A DNA stretch of 64,000 bases from JAOBAU01 sp034667465 (GTDB taxonomy: Bacteria; Acidobacteriota; Thermoanaerobaculia; Gp7-AA8), in the NCBI GenBank assembly GCA_034667465.1, contig JAXDJV010000007.1, positions 1 through 64,000 on the forward strand, written 5' to 3'. Shown here in pieces: positions 63,025 through 64,000 of this stretch (the stretch's first letter is position 1; each line of letters starts with the position of its first letter). The notes beneath the pieces were generated by a model. The model worked only from the letters and a program-made list of their open reading frames with translations. It was not told the DNA's origin and ran no database searches. Made by a program: the position numbers and the translations under genes.

Positions 63025-64000
63025 TGGAAGGCCTCAGGGAGGTCAAACTCGGCTATGAGGTATAGCCCGTCGCGGCGAAGTCCGACCAGCCGCGCATGGG
63101 TCAACAGGATTTCCGAATCGATCGGTTCGGAGGCGACTCGAAGAATGGCGTCCGAGAGGGACTGTGCGGCGCTCGTTCTGGCGGCAAGCTCCACGGAGCC
63201 GTGCTCGACGATTTCGTCTCCCATCTGTTCAAACCAGTCGACGGCGGCCAATTCGACCCGTGGCCGCCTCGTACGGAGCGCAGCCGTCACGAGCAATCGG
63301 TCACAGTCCTCGCTCGTCGCGAACTGATTCGGCACGACCAGCGTTCCGGCTCGCACCTGCGCACCTCGCGGCCACAGCAGGCCGTGCAGCACGCTGTAGC
63401 GCCATGAGGCAGCCGCCTGCGAGTCGGGATCGGAAGGCGGCGACACCTGGAGAGCGAGCTCAAGATCGGGATTGCCGCTCAGGGCTAGAGCAAACACGCG
63501 CGCATCAATGTCGACACCCAAGACCTGTTCTGCCGTCACCCAGTCCCGTACGAGCCGGCCGAGATGTTGGTCAGTAGCATCACTCGTCCCTTGCTGGAGG
63601 ACCCTCGCATTCAGTGAGACGAGCAACGTTGAAATAGGCGTGACCCCTCGCTCGGTAAGGCGCGCGCGTAGCCTCAGCACTGCTTCCGCGATGTCTCGAT
63701 AGGAGTCGGCAGTTCGGAGATCTGAAAAGGCGCGGCTGAGCGCGATGTCTCGCTCATCAAGTGAACTCACGAACTGGAGGATTCGGCAGAGTTCGTCGCC
63801 GACGACCTCGAGATCGGAAGCGCTCACGGCAGCATCGAGGAACCGCACAAAGGTCCGTGGATCGGAGGTGTATCGACTGAGGAACTCCTCGACAAACCCA
63901 CCTCCTCCGATGGTGTTCTCTGATAGCCAGATGGTATCCGTTGCACCAGCGTCGCCCTGAGCCACAGCTGGCGTCCGTAAGGCATGCAACTCGACGGACA
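63021..64000 (-). CDS. dpdJ: DpdJ-like helicase, C-terminal part, truncated by the window edge
   Basis: The minus-strand frame is open to base 64000. The visible 325 residues begin SVELHALRTP and contain TDTIWLSENTIGGGGFVEEF, resembling the helicase motif V/VI region with Gly-rich turn found at the end of DpdJ-like DEAD/DEAH proteins. The rest is an all-helical C-terminal region. The N-terminal ATPase half is outside the window. The assignment also rests on its direct overlap with the dpdK-like gene. Confidence 0.6.
   Translation of the reverse strand, partial: SVELHALRTPAVAQGDAGATDTIWLSENTIGGGGFVEEFLSRYTSDPRTFVRFLDAAVSASDLEVVGDELCRILQFVSSLDERDIALSRAFSDLRTADSYRDIAEAVLRLRARLTERGVTPISTLLVSLNARVLQQGTSDATDQHLGRLVRDWVTAEQVLGVDIDARVFALALSGNPDLELALQVSPPSDPDSQAAASWRYSVLHGLLWPRGAQVRAGTLVVPNQFATSEDCDRLLVTAALRTRRPRVELAAVDWFEQMGDEIVEHGSVELAARTSAAQSLSDAILRVASEPIDSEILLTHARLVGLRRDGLYLIAEFDLPEAFQ

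Overview
The window is about 64 kb of GC-rich bacterial chromosome. The host is most likely an environmental diderm: there is a beta-barrel protein ending in Phe, there are several lipoproteins, and one gene encodes a sigma-54-type activator. I cannot name the phylum from sequence alone. The window mixes ordinary genes, one large unusual signalling locus, and an integrative element carrying a DNA-modification cluster.

1-5.8 kb: the tail of an IS481-type transposase, a small cysteine-containing protein, a predicted outer-membrane barrel, a short helix-turn-helix remnant, tRNA-Gly(CCC), a DarTG toxin-antitoxin pair whose toxin is frameshifted, and an unknown protein.

6.0-30.4 kb is the most interesting part. 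A plus-strand block encodes a membrane-anchored von Willebrand A protein, a 1055-residue tubulin/FtsZ-superfamily protein, and a receiver plus kinase-like fusion. It diverges across a perfect 9-bp palindrome from a minus-strand block encoding a PHP phosphoesterase, a 499-residue unknown and a membrane protein. Facing it is a tightly overlapping minus-strand operon. That operon begins with a complete BMP-type (nucleoside-like) ABC importer and runs by 4-base overlaps into a 1059-residue degenerate histidine-kinase-like protein, two receiver-like proteins, an unknown, and a receiver-AAA+ sigma-54-type activator. I propose that these genes form one sensory system in which a solute importer, a phosphorelay and a tubulin-like GTPase are coupled.

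30.8-35.2 kb: a frameshifted duplicated-domain lipoprotein, a secreted Ig/PKD-like protein, a tyrosine recombinase, a small lipoprotein and a small charged protein.

35.4-54 kb looks like an integrative element inserted at tRNA-Pro(GGG). It holds two convergent tyrosine recombinases around a perfect hairpin, a VirD4/HerA-like ATPase, a replication-relaxation protein, many tiny zinc-binding proteins, a CFI-box protein, a DNA methyltransferase-SNF2 helicase fusion, a DUF2958 protein, and a duplicated ribbon-helix-helix/RadC pair.

54-64 kb: a 7-deazaguanine DNA-modification (Dpd) island. The preQ0 genes queC, queE, queD and folE2 lead into dpdC-like, dpdA and dpdB. They converge on dpdD-like, a PLD-type dpdK-like gene and the C-terminus of a dpdJ-like helicase that leaves the window. 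The island is probably cargo of the element.

Four genes carry a likely single-base indel (near 3,380, 17,435, 31,390 and 51,768). At least two of these sit in G runs, so residual long-read assembly error is a real alternative to true decay.
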